DNA of 27,643 nt from a virus. The stretch's first letter is position 1, and every line of letters begins with the position of its first letter. Positions 1 to 8,996 of the stretch are shown here, piece by piece. The stretch is from the IMG/VR virus record IMGVR_UViG_3300001680_000212, positions 1 to 27,643 of that record; one strand, given 5' to 3'. Made by a program: the position numbers and the translations under genes. Below the pieces are notes generated by a model. It did no database searches. It saw only the letters and a list, made by a program, of their open reading frames with translations, and was not told where the DNA came from.

Positions 1-1
1 A

Positions 2-1942
2 TTTAACAGTTTTGGCTTGGCCTCTGACCTTGCAGCAGCCGAAGGCGGCGCCGGCACGAATACAAGGACATCTGCAGCCTCCACAGCAGAATACTCATCC
101 GCGATGAAGGGTATTGATATGTTCAAGCGCCTCGCAGTAAGAAATGAGTGGCTTACAGAATCACAGGCAGCTTCTATTTCTCCCCAAATCCTCCGTGCAC
201 CAGCCTTATCAATTCTGGGAGTGTCAAGTGTTAGCGAACTATCCGCTCTGGCTCAATCTGCCGCAGCTACCTTAAAGAGTTCGGCCACTGAACTCGGCAT
301 CGATCACGGAGATTTTACAACTGATGTGCTAGCGCCCACGGATACTGGCCTACCATCTTGGATGTCCGATCCTCCCGATCTTGGTGTAGTAACGGGTTCC
401 CCGTCACGTGAGGAAATAGAGGAGTGGGACTTAGGTCCTATGAACCCGGATGGTACATATTCTATGTTGGCTCTACCAGACTACATTAACTATGATAGTC
501 CCGCCGACCCATGGCAATATAAAGGTGGCTGGTGCCCTGTCCACGGTTATGTAACCGGCACGGGAATGACTGCTGCAAGTAGAACTCCTGATGATATTTT
601 TTATATCATGCTCCATACAACTGCCGGCTCAGGCCAATCCGCAGGGTTTGGCTGGTTTCAGGATCCCACTTGTGGAGCCTCAACACATTACGGAGTAAAC
701 ACTGGAGGGTACATATATCAAGGCGTACGTGAAAAGGACATCGCTTGGCATGCCGGCGAAAAATCTTCATCCCGGCCGGGCTCCCCCGGCGAGGATAAGT
801 ACTCTGGCCGGAACAACTCTAATGGTATTGGTATCGAAATCGCAGGAATAATCCCAGATGAAAAAGCCCAGCCCGGCCGGTTCTACTCAGAAGAGATGTA
901 TGAAGGCTTAGCTTACCTCTGCGCTAGCATCGCTAGCCGCAATGGAATCTCAATTGACCGCGAACATATTATTGGCCATGATGAGGTCAGAAAAGATAAA
1001 ATTGATCCAGGCTCTGATTTAGATGATCAGGAACGTTCATACGATCTCCGTTCCGACCATGGTCATTACGAATATGAGAGCGTATTTGATTATCGAAAAC
1101 TGTTTACAATGATTAACGAATATCTTGCAGGCGCCGGAGTACCGATTCCTTTGAGTACAGGCTTCCCATCCGGCGCCCCACCTAGCGCCGCAGCAGCGGG
1201 CCAAGGTGGCGTCGATGCCGGCGGGTGTGAAGCTGCTAGCGCCGCCGGCGCATCAGTTGTTGGCGGGGTTAATCCAACAACGATTATGCCGCTTAGCGAA
1301 GTACCCGACAATACGCCCGGTGCCTCAATTTCATCGGGAGCCTTTTCAGCATCATCGACCACCCCTCCGGGAGTCATCACACTATTTGGGGTTAAGGAAA
1401 GAAAGTTGATTGCAGCAGATTTATCAAACCTTCCCGATGGCCCAAATCTTACTTTTGACTATACTCCAGATCCAACAAACTTTGGAAAAGAGTCTCCAAC
1501 AAAGATTATTGATCAACTACCAATTGCAACAGATCTTGCGCACTATTTATATGCGATGATTGGCGCCGCCAAAGCCGATGGTATTCCTCTGAGTCTTAAC
1601 AGCGTATGGAGAAACAATCCTGACATTGCCGCCGGCGGCTCTGGCTCAGGCACATGGAAATCATCTAAGGGCCAGCAAACTCTCTATGACGCTAACTGTT
1701 CTTCTGGTGCTTGTAATCCATCAACTGCCCGCCCGGGCACCTCTCGACACCAGCTAGGTGTCGCTGTCGACATTGCAGGCACTACGCCTGTCGGCTCAGC
1801 CATCTTTGAATGGTTGTCAAAAAACGCAGAAGCATTTGGTTTTTACAGAAGTGTTTCCTCAGAGCGCTGGCACTGGGTGTTAGACCCAGCTAAAAACAAA
1901 TATGCCAGAGTAGCATCAGATCATGCAAGTTGGACAAATTAG
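2..1942 (+). CDS. Tail-associated lysin: N-acetylmuramoyl-L-alanine amidase + VanY-like D,D-carboxypeptidase (5' partial)
   Basis: A bifunctional peptidoglycan hydrolase. The frame is open to the left edge, so the true start lies outside; residue numbers here count the TTG at 17 as 1. An amidase_2 (AmpD/T7 lysozyme-like) domain spans about 165-370: H200 in MLHTTAGS, H245 in AWHAGEK, E274 in GIGIEIAG, then H321 followed by K328-I-D330-P-G. By family analogy H200, H321 and D330 bind zinc, with E274 and K328 catalytic. An Ala/Gly/Ser/Pro-rich linker covers about 370-455. A peptidase M15/VanY domain follows at about 470-630, with SRH578QLGVAVD585I and ERWH619W giving the His/Asp/His zinc set. The two activities would cut the glycan-peptide bond and the stem peptide. 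Its position upstream of the spike-like and wedge genes suggests a tail lysozyme acting during DNA entry, the role of T4 gp5, rather than a lysis endolysin. No signal peptide is visible because the N-terminus is missing. Confidence 0.9.
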   Translation, partial: FNSFGLASDLAAAEGGAGTNTRTSAASTAEYSSAMKGIDMFKRLAVRNEWLTESQAASISPQILRAPALSILGVSSVSELSALAQSAAATLKSSATELGIDHGDFTTDVLAPTDTGLPSWMSDPPDLGVVTGSPSREEIEEWDLGPMNPDGTYSMLALPDYINYDSPADPWQYKGGWCPVHGYVTGTGMTAASRTPDDIFYIMLHTTAGSGQSAGFGWFQDPTCGASTHYGVNTGGYIYQGVREKDIAWHAGEKSSSRPGSPGEDKYSGRNNSNGIGIEIAGIIPDEKAQPGRFYSEEMYEGLAYLCASIASRNGISIDREHIIGHDEVRKDKIDPGSDLDDQERSYDLRSDHGHYEYESVFDYRKLFTMINEYLAGAGVPIPLSTGFPSGAPPSAAAAGQGGVDAGGCEAASAAGASVVGGVNPTTIMPLSEVPDNTPGASISSGAFSASSTTPPGVITLFGVKERKLIAADLSNLPDGPNLTFDYTPDPTNFGKESPTKIIDQLPIATDLAHYLYAMIGAAKADGIPLSLNSVWRNNPDIAAGGSGSGTWKSSKGQQTLYDANCSSGACNPSTARPGTSRHQLGVAVDIAGTTPVGSAIFEWLSKNAEAFGFYRSVSSERWHWVLDPAKNKYARVASDHASWTN

Positions 1943-1944
1943 AT

Positions 1945-2883
1945 ATGGCAGGAAGTAAAAACAAAGCAGTAAAACAAACTGGCGTAAGGCAGTCTGTAAG
2001 AGATATAATGGCAGAGCACTCAGGATTCGGTGGCGGCCGCACTGGCAAGGGCATCGGCGGATCGAAGATCGTCGAAGGAGTTCCAAGATATATATCAAGC
2101 GATTCTGAAAAAGTAATTGCATGCCCAAGTAACTCATCAATTGTGTTGGGTAGAGATCGCCCCGCCTCGCGGCTTAGCGGCTACGGCGGATCTGGAGATA
2201 CACACTGCGCTTCTATCGATTTAGTCGCCGGCCGAATGGCTTCCAACGCAGCATCAACTGACGCGAACGATTCAGCGATGTCTGTAGATCCAAACTTCAA
2301 GATTGATGCTGCAAGAATTTATATTAGCCAAAAGACCGATGTTGATCAGAATTTCGGCCTTGCTTCGGGAATGGTTGGAGATGCAACCGCAAAATCAGCT
2401 ATTGGTCTTAAAGCCGACGGCATTAGAATTGTCGCTCGCGAAGGCATAAAACTAATTACTAAAACAGATTTAAGAAATTCACAAGGCGGAGAGGTAGGAA
2501 CTATCACCGGCGTTGATATCATCGCAGGTAATGATGATTCAGATCTTCAGCCGATGGTGCTAGGCAACAACGCGGAAGAAGCTTTGAATAAAATAGTTTC
2601 GCACATTGACAAACTAAACGGGATTGTAGACGGATTCGTAATGTATCAGATGAAGTTCAATATAGCTATGTCAACTCACTTTCATATTTCTCCTTTCTTC
2701 GGAGTCCCAACTAGCCCATCACCGACTGCAATGCCCGCCGGCGCCGTTGCAGCCGTCGAGCTTTTGGCGAGCACAAAGAGATCATTAATGACTCACCGTG
2801 CAAATTTGATCATGTTTAAAAATACGTATTTAAGTGTTGCCGGCGGCAAATATATTAACAGCCGCTACAACAACGTAAACTAG
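1945..2883 (+). CDS. Putative baseplate hub/spike-associated protein
   Basis: A protein of 312 residues from the ATG at 1945, two bases after the previous stop. A TTG at 1930 would give five more residues and overlap the lysin; I prefer the ATG, although neither has a clear Shine-Dalgarno. The N-terminus is basic and Gly-rich. The middle has short alternating beta-like segments (GRDRP near 69, CASIDLVAGR near 90-100) and a stretch near 154-172 (GLKADGIRIVAREGIKLIT) that resembles the repeated strands of VgrG/gp5-type needle helices. A mixed helical C-terminus with a conserved-looking MSTHFHISPFFG follows. Placement directly after a tail lysin and before the wedge genes fits a spike, hub or needle component, as with gp5 and gp5.4 in T4. 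The family is not recognised by name; the function rests on context and strand pattern. Confidence 0.5.
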   Translation: MAGSKNKAVKQTGVRQSVRDIMAEHSGFGGGRTGKGIGGSKIVEGVPRYISSDSEKVIACPSNSSIVLGRDRPASRLSGYGGSGDTHCASIDLVAGRMASNAASTDANDSAMSVDPNFKIDAARIYISQKTDVDQNFGLASGMVGDATAKSAIGLKADGIRIVAREGIKLITKTDLRNSQGGEVGTITGVDIIAGNDDSDLQPMVLGNNAEEALNKIVSHIDKLNGIVDGFVMYQMKFNIAMSTHFHISPFFGVPTSPSPTAMPAGAVAAVELLASTKRSLMTHRANLIMFKNTYLSVAGGKYINSRYNNVN

Positions 2884-2887
2884 GAGG
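2882..2887 (+). promoter_or_regulatory. Strong Shine-Dalgarno AGGAGG driving the ATG at 2897
   Basis: A perfect AGGAGG overlaps the stop codon of the spike-like gene and sits nine bases before the ATG at 2897. That ATG opens only a 22-codon frame, not the long gene that follows. This is one of the strongest ribosome sites in the window, so it is odd that it does not serve the 2017-residue gene directly. Confidence 0.7.
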
Positions 2888-2896
2888 CACTAAAAA

Positions 2897-2965
2897 ATGG
2901 CGATTAACAATAAGTTCCAAGAAACGACCGGGACAAAAGCCTATGGTGACAAATACCATGGCTGA
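2897..2965 (+). CDS. 22-codon ORF overlapping the next gene start (leader, coupling cistron or frameshift remnant)
   Basis: This ATG follows a perfect AGGAGG at ideal spacing and encodes 22 residues beginning MAINNKFQETTGTK, then stops at TGA 2963-2965. The stop overlaps the ATG at 2958 of the long downstream frame (ATGGCTGA), and another in-frame ATG for that gene lies at 2943. Three readings fit: a leader cistron that couples termination to reinitiation; a +1 slip on the AAAA run at 2935-2938; or a one-base error in that run. Dropping one A fuses the N-terminus smoothly to ...TKPMVTNTMADP of the 2017-residue protein, giving a similar Thr/Pro-rich style. Whether a separate peptide is made is uncertain. 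Confidence 0.35.
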   Translation: MAINNKFQETTGTKAYGDKYHG

Positions 2966-5900
2966 CCCCACAATAACCCCAGACGACCCCCTCACCGGCG
3001 CCGAGACCACGGTTACTACCCTTCCGATCATCGAAACTCCTGAGGACCTGTCCGCCCGGCTACAAGATGAGGCGGATCTCATTGCCGATGGGACCCTCAG
3101 TACCATCGCTATTACGTGCCCAGACGAATCCGGACCAATTCCAGATCCCATCGCCGGCGGAACCCATTATCTCTATTTAGAAGGAGATAACACAACTGTA
3201 TATTCGAATTATAGATTACGACAGAATCCGCCGGCTGGAACAATAACCGACACAACTAGGGTTTATTTACACCCGAAAGAAGAATACATCGGAAAGGCCT
3301 GCGCGTGGTGTAAGATAACTCCAATAGAAGGAGATTTATCAGGTGTTGATGTATATATAAAGCGCTCCAATCTGATTCCTCTATCGGGCACTATTGGTTC
3401 TCTGGACATAGTGTGTCCAACCTCCCAACCCGATCCGAGCGCCTTCATACCGAACTGGGTCATGCGCGGCGCCTGTGCTCCATTCTATGATCCTAGCACA
3501 ATGAAATACTGTGCGACAGTAGTGACATCTCATACAACGATCGACGAGGAGAGTTCTACAACCACCTCCGAAAACATTAAATCAGAAGTAATACCCCAAG
3601 GCATAAAGCAAATTTTGGAATACTTCTCTCGGCGCCCATCAGGTTATGACGATGCTATGTCTGCGTCAGAATATTTAATAGCTAACTCTTACAGCTTTGC
3701 AGAAACTGAGAAGTTATATCTAAGTCCGCGGCCAAATGCTAAAGTAAAAGCTTTAGTAACAATTGATTCAAAATATCTTCATGCAATCCCAAAGAGAGTA
3801 GTACCAGCAATTGCTCCCAAAAACGGAATAAGAAGTGTAATCTTTAATAGTCACAATCTGCAAGAAGAAATTGATTTGTCTGTTTCGACTTTGAACGATA
3901 TAGAGTCTAAAAAGTCTACATTTACGGGAACCATCGTTGATTTTTCTCCGTCTAAAGAAGCGAGAATGCTATCAAAAGTGCCCTCGGCTCTTAAAGAACT
4001 ACTAAGAACAAACGGGGCTGATCTAAGAACAACTCATGAAGATTTGGTAGAGATTACAGTGGATAGTTCCTTCAGCCCAGTACAAATCACTCTGTACCAA
4101 GAAGGCACCGGCCGAACTATGGACGTCGGTCTTAATAGTTTCATAGCCTCCACAGGAGTTAACAGAGCAAGAACAATACATTATCTCTTGCAGACACATA
4201 ATATGAATTCGTCTGTGAGATCCCAAAGATTTAAGTCCACACCATTTAACTGGCTCGAACACTGCACAAATTATACTTATCCGTCTTTAGAAGTTAGATT
4301 TACATCAAAACTGACTCCTGGCATTAACACAGAAAAACTTCAGGCCGACATGAAAAACATGATCGACAAGTTTAATAGTATGCCGTTCAAGGGCCCCGAA
4401 CAACTGAAATTTGAAGGCGCGCAACTAACGAGCCCGGCCTTCTTAAAGAATATGTCTCTCGCAAGAGCAGACTTTGAGCTTCCATCTGGAGACAACTTGC
4501 TGGCTAACTTACCAGAACTATTAGACGAAATTGGATCCATGGATGATCTGTTCGGAAAGTTCTTAGGGAAAGTAGAAATACCCAGTCTCATCCAGATGGC
4601 CATGGCTTCTATCATGGAGCAACTAGAATTCCCAGATTTGTTTGAGGCCCTTGTTGGTTCTATCTTAGGTAAACTTTCTTTAGAAGCAATTACCGATCAG
4701 ATCCTCGGAGAACTGGATGCCGATGTTCGAGCAGTAATCATAGAAGACTTTTTAACTGATCTTGGAATTCCGACTGAAGTATGCTTGTCAATTCTTGGTA
4801 GTCTGGGTATCCTCACACTTGATTGTTCAACTGCTGTTTCTACTGCAACATGGCCCGGCATGCCATATCTAAAAGAAGCAATTCCATCAGATCAGATCCC
4901 AGCAGCACTAAGAGAATATATTGAATTTGATGCGACTGTAGCTGAGACAGAAGGAAAGTTAGATGACTTCACAGAAGCAGCAGTCTGCGCCGGCCTTTCA
5001 GCGCTCAGCCCCGAAGATCTAATTAAACCGATTGTTCATCTCGCTGTGCACGGGGCCCCACAAGTTAACCTCCCTGCCACCGATTTAAATCTTGAAGTTG
5101 ACCGGAACGGAGAAAGTCCGGAGATCTCAGGCCTTGCCCCAACACCCGAAACGGCAGGTACATCCCTCCCCCACGGAGGCCTCTCGGGCCCGGGCCTGCC
5201 ATCTATCTCTGCTCCAAAGATTATGAGATCGATGTTCTCAGTATGCAAGCTGGAACTTAATTTAACTACACCGTCGATTATTGCATCGCTAGGTTCTCTG
5301 ATTAAAGCTCAGATTAGTTTAGGTGCTATTGACATACCAACATTTAAGCAACTTCCGGTAATATCAGCAAATTTGGATCAGCTATTGGGGGATCCCAACC
5401 TTAACCTGAATATGGAAATCCCTTCGCTACCCGGCGTTTCTCTGGAGATGCCATCATTAAATGTAGATATGCCGTCCCTATCGGTCGGTAGCCTAAACAT
5501 TCCTACGATAACGTTACCAGACAATATTCCAACCGACGATCTCATGGGTTTAGTATTCGACGGAATGCAAGATGCTGTTAAATCCGGCATTGAAAGCGCA
5601 CTGGTAGCCATGGCTAAATCTGTTATAGAGGGTCTCATCGGAGATCCATCCATAGGCCTAGGCGATTTGTCTTTCGGAGAAGCATCCATTGAGGATCTGC
5701 TAGCATCTTCAATCGGCACTTTTGCTGCCGCAGAAGAAACAATAAGTCAAGTATTCACTCCATTAGGAATTGAACCAGATGGCAGTACTGATGCAACAGA
5801 TGAAGAAATCATTGAAGCATTAGATTCATGCGGAAGCTCTGAAGTAACAGAAGTAGAAAAAGGTACACCATCAGAATTCTTGGGAGCAGTTTCTTCGGCA

Positions 5901-8900
5901 GTAACACTTCCGGAACTAAAGAAACTTTTAGAAGGGCGCCCAACACCAGAGACTTGCGAAACGATTCAGGCCGTGGTTGCTTCTGGTTTCCATAACTTCG
6001 CACCGGCACTTGAGAACTGTTCTCAAATCGAGGAAGTGTTTGGAAAGATTGGAGAGTCTGTAGAAATTAAACTTATAGAACAGGAAATCCCAAAGAAGAG
6101 AAGATTAGTTAACAAACTTGATTACTTATGCGGAGTCATCTGGGAGAATAATAATATACCCACACCCGATGATGCATACAAACAAACAATGGCTAACAAG
6201 GGGCTATCAAACGACGAAACCGAGGCCCAACTATCCGCAATGAAAGAAAGGAAGAAAGCGGCTCTTGAAGAACTGGCTGGTATCCTATCTGATATACAAT
6301 CGGATTCGGTCTTAGATGGTGTTGTACCTCCTGTCTACCCAGAGGACTGTTCACAACCATCCCTTATGCCTCCAGATTCAGAAATACCTGCGATGAACTT
6401 TGCTAATGATATGGTCATGTCTGCCCTCTATTCCGGAATTGAAATGGCGTGGATAACAGAGACCAGTATGTACTATCACAATATGTTGTCCTCATCTGAA
6501 GTTGGAGAGGCCGTTCCTTTTATCTATCCCGGAGGTACCCGGAAGGAGGTTAATCCGAAATTCATGACATTATACAGTTCTGGGCACGCCTTGTGTAACT
6601 CCAGCGCTAGCATATATACCACCGCAGATGACCTTGCCGCGGCTAAATTAATTATTAACGCCAAGAACCCAGCTAGCAACCCCGCGTCCGCCTTGATGGC
6701 CGGCCTGCATGAGAGTAGAAATTTTGAGTCAGAATACCACGGCTGCTTTAATGATCCAGAGTCTACGTTTTCATCATGGTTCCCGTGGACAGACCAAGTT
6801 TATAATTACGTGACCTACAAGTATGATTGGGTACCTAGATACACCCTTGGTGAAGACTTTAGCGTCAACCAGGACAACGACCGAACAGATCTTACAAACG
6901 AAGTAAATGTTCTACAATCAGTTGTGAGTTCATCAGTTAACAGAGACATCATAAAACTTTACGAGAATTTATCTTCCAGTATATCCACCAAAGCGTTGGC
7001 CGCTCCATGGAATGGTGAATTGGGTATCAGCACGGGAACAAACCCCTCAGAGTTGGCGATTTCTAGTATCATGATAAACACCGCCTCCTTTGGGTCTATG
7101 GCTTCGGGATTAGGTAATGTTTCCATGACAATACCACGCGTCCCGCCATCGGACGCCGCGTCTTTAGACACTTCTACTGAAATCGAGATCTCTCTTGATT
7201 CTGAAGAGCCTTGCGTGACATCCGCCGTCGCCATAATCCCTGTTTCTGCTTCTGTCTCTGCTTCTGTTGCTTTCTACCCGGGCGCCACCAAGCCGGCACA
7301 GATATTGTCTCAAATGTTATATTCCTCATATTTATCTCACGCTCTCGTGCCTATACAGGGCGCTGGCCTGCCCGCCAGTATCCATACCTACAACCCAACC
7401 GACGAGATTTTATTCGAGCCAGCCCACCGCAGCGATATGGACCGCTTAGCCCAAAAATCGAATCTCATCGGGCCTCATAATACCTTACATATACTAGAAA
7501 CGATGAGTGCTATGATAAACGATAGTAGTATCATGACAAAGGACGCTATAGAAGTAATGCAAATAGAAGATACCTCCACGCCCTGCGGCTCAGAATCTTC
7601 TACAGTTCTTGATCCCGCCGCGGCAAAGAAAGACGCTATGGATAGCCTTAATAGCTCCTGTCCTTCTCCTACAAAAGAACTGGAGTCAGGAAGAAATACT
7701 ACGCGCCAAGCTGGTATCGCTGGCCATATAGGCATAACCTTAAGGGTTTATATAGCAGATGTACTTCTCAGGGCCCTCTACGCCTTGCAGAAACTCCCGC
7801 TATCTGAACCTTCTGAAACCATGGTAGCTTACATATATGAAGATCTTGTCAGTGACATGCGGTCGATTGATTCTGACTATTATGCCAATTTCTTTGCAGA
7901 AAGTACGCGTATATACCTTGAAAGAGAAGATGCCAAGCCCGGCCTTACTGAGCGCGAGATATTCACTATCTTAATTAAAGAACAATTCTCATCAACGGCC
8001 ACGGCCCTTTCCGCTAATTTAGGTGCTGAGCACTTAGATTTGGATTTGTGGTTTCTAAACAATGGACCATGGAACCAAAATATTCCTATTCCAGATCCCA
8101 CCCTACCACCGTCCGCCATTATTTTCTACCCCGAGGACACATACTTTGGAATCCGGGACAATAGGAACATAATAATTGAAACAGATACGGCCAACATGCA
8201 TGCACAAATTGTGGTTTATGTAGAGAATCTCCAACTCAGCCCGGCCGAGACAGGCGCCCTCGTCCGTTTAGTCTTGGCCTCTGTCACTGCGCCTACAGCA
8301 ACAACTTCCAAAGATGAATTGTTTAAGCTATTAATTAAAACGGAAGAATATCAAACAATCTTTGGGTATTGTATACCCTTACGAGAAATAGTCTCAATGA
8401 TTCACTTATCGATAGCGATAGGAGTGACTCAACAGTTGCCGGCTGTTCAACAATCGTTCGATGGTACAAAGCACGCCCTCCGAGAACTATTTGATATCCT
8501 GTTCTATGGAGATCAACAAGGAGTGGAATATACAGGAACTCAATCAGGAATAGACGCCATGGCAAACGCCGAAAACAATGTAGGGTCAGATCCTGAAACT
8601 TTCTCTGATGGCACTCCAATGGCAAAGATGATGGCCAAGATGGCACTTGAAGCTGTACCTACCATGATTAAGGGCTTAGCTGAGAAATTAGATCCGAATA
8701 TTAAAAGGTCAAAACTAATTAGAGATGCAGCATTAAAGGTTGGCGAAACAATCCATCCGATTAATGCTTCTTTGAAAGCGCTACCTATGAATATTATCCC
8801 GCCACCATTCGGAGGCATCGGCCCTCCCATCACACCACTAGGCTTAGCATACTGGGTCTTGGCCCGCCCGGATAAAATCGAGAAGCGCAAAGCCAAAGAA

Positions 8901-8996
8901 GCCGGAGACAACCCGGGAGTAGGCTCTGCCACCTCAGATACTGGCGGAGAATCAAGTAACGAAGAATGTAACCCTAACGAGGAGGAAACTAGCTAA
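2943..8996 (+). CDS. Large virion structural protein (2017 aa) with SH3-like N-terminal domain
   Basis: A protein of 2017 residues from ATG 2943. ATG 2958 (MADPT) is an alternative with a GGTGA eight bases upstream, and a frameshifted start at 2897 is also possible. Residues 1-45 are Thr/Pro-rich and disordered-looking. Residues about 75-148 resemble a bacterial SH3 fold (RLRQNPPAGTI, then WCKI and VYIKRSNL). A mixed region to about 500 is followed by helical, Leu/Ile-rich stretches (about 500-700), a Pro/Gly-rich linker (about 700-760) and a run of degenerate x-PSL units (about 824-865: IPSLPGV, EMPSLNV, DMPSLSV). The rest is mostly helical with acidic patches. No catalytic motif, signal peptide or convincing membrane span is seen. 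It lies between spike-like and gp25 genes, so a hub, tail-tip or inner baseplate role is likely. I do not recognise the family. Confidence 0.75.
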   Translation: MVTNTMADPTITPDDPLTGAETTVTTLPIIETPEDLSARLQDEADLIADGTLSTIAITCPDESGPIPDPIAGGTHYLYLEGDNTTVYSNYRLRQNPPAGTITDTTRVYLHPKEEYIGKACAWCKITPIEGDLSGVDVYIKRSNLIPLSGTIGSLDIVCPTSQPDPSAFIPNWVMRGACAPFYDPSTMKYCATVVTSHTTIDEESSTTTSENIKSEVIPQGIKQILEYFSRRPSGYDDAMSASEYLIANSYSFAETEKLYLSPRPNAKVKALVTIDSKYLHAIPKRVVPAIAPKNGIRSVIFNSHNLQEEIDLSVSTLNDIESKKSTFTGTIVDFSPSKEARMLSKVPSALKELLRTNGADLRTTHEDLVEITVDSSFSPVQITLYQEGTGRTMDVGLNSFIASTGVNRARTIHYLLQTHNMNSSVRSQRFKSTPFNWLEHCTNYTYPSLEVRFTSKLTPGINTEKLQADMKNMIDKFNSMPFKGPEQLKFEGAQLTSPAFLKNMSLARADFELPSGDNLLANLPELLDEIGSMDDLFGKFLGKVEIPSLIQMAMASIMEQLEFPDLFEALVGSILGKLSLEAITDQILGELDADVRAVIIEDFLTDLGIPTEVCLSILGSLGILTLDCSTAVSTATWPGMPYLKEAIPSDQIPAALREYIEFDATVAETEGKLDDFTEAAVCAGLSALSPEDLIKPIVHLAVHGAPQVNLPATDLNLEVDRNGESPEISGLAPTPETAGTSLPHGGLSGPGLPSISAPKIMRSMFSVCKLELNLTTPSIIASLGSLIKAQISLGAIDIPTFKQLPVISANLDQLLGDPNLNLNMEIPSLPGVSLEMPSLNVDMPSLSVGSLNIPTITLPDNIPTDDLMGLVFDGMQDAVKSGIESALVAMAKSVIEGLIGDPSIGLGDLSFGEASIEDLLASSIGTFAAAEETISQVFTPLGIEPDGSTDATDEEIIEALDSCGSSEVTEVEKGTPSEFLGAVSSAVTLPELKKLLEGRPTPETCETIQAVVASGFHNFAPALENCSQIEEVFGKIGESVEIKLIEQEIPKKRRLVNKLDYLCGVIWENNNIPTPDDAYKQTMANKGLSNDETEAQLSAMKERKKAALEELAGILSDIQSDSVLDGVVPPVYPEDCSQPSLMPPDSEIPAMNFANDMVMSALYSGIEMAWITETSMYYHNMLSSSEVGEAVPFIYPGGTRKEVNPKFMTLYSSGHALCNSSASIYTTADDLAAAKLIINAKNPASNPASALMAGLHESRNFESEYHGCFNDPESTFSSWFPWTDQVYNYVTYKYDWVPRYTLGEDFSVNQDNDRTDLTNEVNVLQSVVSSSVNRDIIKLYENLSSSISTKALAAPWNGELGISTGTNPSELAISSIMINTASFGSMASGLGNVSMTIPRVPPSDAASLDTSTEIEISLDSEEPCVTSAVAIIPVSASVSASVAFYPGATKPAQILSQMLYSSYLSHALVPIQGAGLPASIHTYNPTDEILFEPAHRSDMDRLAQKSNLIGPHNTLHILETMSAMINDSSIMTKDAIEVMQIEDTSTPCGSESSTVLDPAAAKKDAMDSLNSSCPSPTKELESGRNTTRQAGIAGHIGITLRVYIADVLLRALYALQKLPLSEPSETMVAYIYEDLVSDMRSIDSDYYANFFAESTRIYLEREDAKPGLTEREIFTILIKEQFSSTATALSANLGAEHLDLDLWFLNNGPWNQNIPIPDPTLPPSAIIFYPEDTYFGIRDNRNIIIETDTANMHAQIVVYVENLQLSPAETGALVRLVLASVTAPTATTSKDELFKLLIKTEEYQTIFGYCIPLREIVSMIHLSIAIGVTQQLPAVQQSFDGTKHALRELFDILFYGDQQGVEYTGTQSGIDAMANAENNVGSDPETFSDGTPMAKMMAKMALEAVPTMIKGLAEKLDPNIKRSKLIRDAALKVGETIHPINASLKALPMNIIPPPFGGIGPPITPLGLAYWVLARPDKIEKRKAKEAGDNPGVGSATSDTGGESSNEECNPNEEETS
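7242..7270 (+). repeat. Short 12-base tandem repeat encoding SVSA units
   Basis: About 2.4 copies of a 12-base unit (GTTTCTGCTTCT, with one change in the second copy) encode Val-Ser-Ala-Ser repeats inside the 2017-residue protein. It is too small and too imperfect to be more than local slippage. Confidence 0.5.
8979..8985 (+). promoter_or_regulatory. Ribosome binding site GAGGAGG for the gp25-like gene
   Basis: GAGGAGG lies ten bases before ATG 8996, inside the last codons of the preceding gene. It fixes the start of the gp25-like gene, whose ATG shares one base with the upstream stop (TAATG). Confidence 0.75.

Noticed and set aside
17-19. TTG at 17 as the true start of the lysin gene
   Set aside because: The frame is open to the window edge and there is no Shine-Dalgarno before it in the 16 bases available; a truncated upstream part is more likely.
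5378-5719. A 113-codon minus-strand open frame
   Set aside because: It lies wholly inside the 2017-residue gene, is Ser/Met/Pro-rich and shows no ribosome site or recognisable domain.
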